Source: Ktedonobacterales bacterium (GTDB taxonomy: Bacteria > Chloroflexota > Ktedonobacteria > Ktedonobacterales > DATBGS01). Taken from it: a stretch of 64,000 nt of DNA. The notes below the pieces were generated by a model, which was not told the DNA's origin, did no database searches, and saw only the letters and a list, made by a program, of their open reading frames with translations. This document shows, piece after piece, positions 63,437-64,000 of the stretch. Numbering within the stretch: position 1 is the stretch's first letter; every line of letters starts with the position of its first letter. The translations under genes and the position numbers were made by a program. The stretch spans positions 62,001-126,000 of the forward strand of contig DATBHW010000020.1 of assembly GCA_036557285.1 (NCBI GenBank), given 5' to 3'.

Positions 63437-64000
63437 ATGGGGTATGTTGCTCAAAAACTCGCGCGTGGCTTCTGCCTGATTGGCCTGTTTCTTCTGCCCC
63501 TGGTTATTGGCGCTTGCGCTCCGTACCAGTCAGGGAACGCGACGGCAGCGAACGCCACAGGTACGGCTTCAGCAAACAAAGCAGATTGTAAACAATGGAG
63601 CAAGGTTGCCAATCCGGTCCTGCCGGGCAAGCAGAACCAATTCAATGCCGTGGCGGCTGTCTCGGCACAGAATATCTGGGTGGTGGGCAGCGGCGCGAGT
63701 ACCCATCAAGATCAGGCGCTCATTGAGCATTGGAACGGTACGCGCTGGAGTGTCGTTGTCAACCCGGAGGTGGGATCGGTCGCGCTGAATGGGATTGCTG
63801 CGCTTTCAGCGAAGGACATCTGGGCCGTGGGCAGCGCCTCAGCCCAGCCGTTCATCGAGCATTGGAACGGCTCGGCCTGGCAGGTAGTCCAGAGCGCCTC
63901 AGTTCCTGGGACGCAAAGTACCCTGAGCGCAGTGGCTGCGCTCTCTGCTGCGAATGCCTGGGCCGTGGGACATTTCTTTGCCTCCCAGGATAGCCCTTCT
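63437..64000 (+). CDS. WAVG-repeat propeller lipoprotein, 3' end cut by window edge
   Basis: The ATG at 63437 behind AAAGAGG opens a frame of 188 codons to the window edge. The signal peptide ends in a lipobox (LVIGAC) near residue 27. After a Thr/Ala-rich stretch come repeats of the form ALSAKDIWAVGS followed by IEHWNGSAWQVV, at about residues 75-110, 118-150 and 165 onward. Such repeats build secreted beta-propellers that are numerous in Ktedonobacteria-like genomes; their ligands are unknown. It follows the sigma/Asp-box pair in the same direction, but a repeat element lies between. Confidence 0.85.
   Translation, partial: MGYVAQKLARGFCLIGLFLLPLVIGACAPYQSGNATAANATGTASANKADCKQWSKVANPVLPGKQNQFNAVAAVSAQNIWVVGSGASTHQDQALIEHWNGTRWSVVVNPEVGSVALNGIAALSAKDIWAVGSASAQPFIEHWNGSAWQVVQSASVPGTQSTLSAVAALSAANAWAVGHFFASQDSPS

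Overview
The window looks like a chromosomal segment of a GC-rich, filamentous-type member of the Chloroflexota, most likely near the class Ktedonobacteria. This is an inference from gene content: PknB-type kinases with extracytoplasmic propellers, a DUF4012 protein, a zinc-ribbon AIM24 protein, WAVG-repeat lipoproteins, a tryptophan T-box, and no outer-membrane genes. I see no rRNA, tRNA, prophage, transposase or CRISPR array.

Region 1 (1-18683) is an exopolysaccharide cluster in three blocks. The minus-strand left block has a partial N,N-dimethylformamidase-family lipoprotein, a methyltransferase and a GT4 glycosyltransferase. The plus-strand centre has a Wzz-like protein with a dead BY-kinase domain, a 1426-residue fusion (MurJ-like flippase, O-antigen polymerase/ligase-like domain, GT4 glycosyltransferase), an AsnB-type amidotransferase and two more GT4 enzymes. 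The minus-strand right block has a DUF4012 protein, a UDP-sugar 6-dehydrogenase and a sugar-nucleotide 4-epimerase. Together these could make, assemble, polymerise and export a uronic-acid-containing glycan; galU at 52.8 kb would supply UDP-glucose.

Region 2 (18829-28617) holds tryptophan biosynthesis. A consensus promoter and a Trp T-box leader precede trpS-trpE-trpG-trpD-trpCF and a B3/B4 domain gene. trpB-trpA follow after a small GDCC-motif gene on the other strand and a MITE-like element.

Region 3 (28.6-46.3 kb) is mostly housekeeping: fabH, a polysaccharide deacetylase, a zinc dehydrogenase, rdgB, a DEDDh exonuclease fused to a helicase that has lost its motifs, thiL, a lone CopG-type antitoxin, PhoU, an acyl-CoA synthetase operon, a small kinase, a cysteine desulfurase with a consensus promoter and overlapping inverted repeat, and a sensor histidine kinase.

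Region 4 (46.5-52.6 kb) carries three successive Ser/Thr kinases that share a kinase domain but differ outside the membrane: a 200-residue ectodomain, a seven-blade Vgb-like propeller, and none.

Region 5 (52.6-64 kb) has galU, a URO-D family enzyme, a PAP2-like protein, coaBC, an AIM24 protein, a membrane coiled-coil protein and an ECF sigma factor. The sigma gene overlaps a single-pass protein with Asp-box repeats, followed by a truncated WAVG-propeller lipoprotein. A palindromic intergenic repeat family is scattered from 26 to 63 kb.

The best candidates for undescribed biology are the flippase-polymerase-glycosyltransferase fusion, the propeller-bearing kinase, the ECF sigma/Asp-box pair and the exonuclease/dead-helicase protein.
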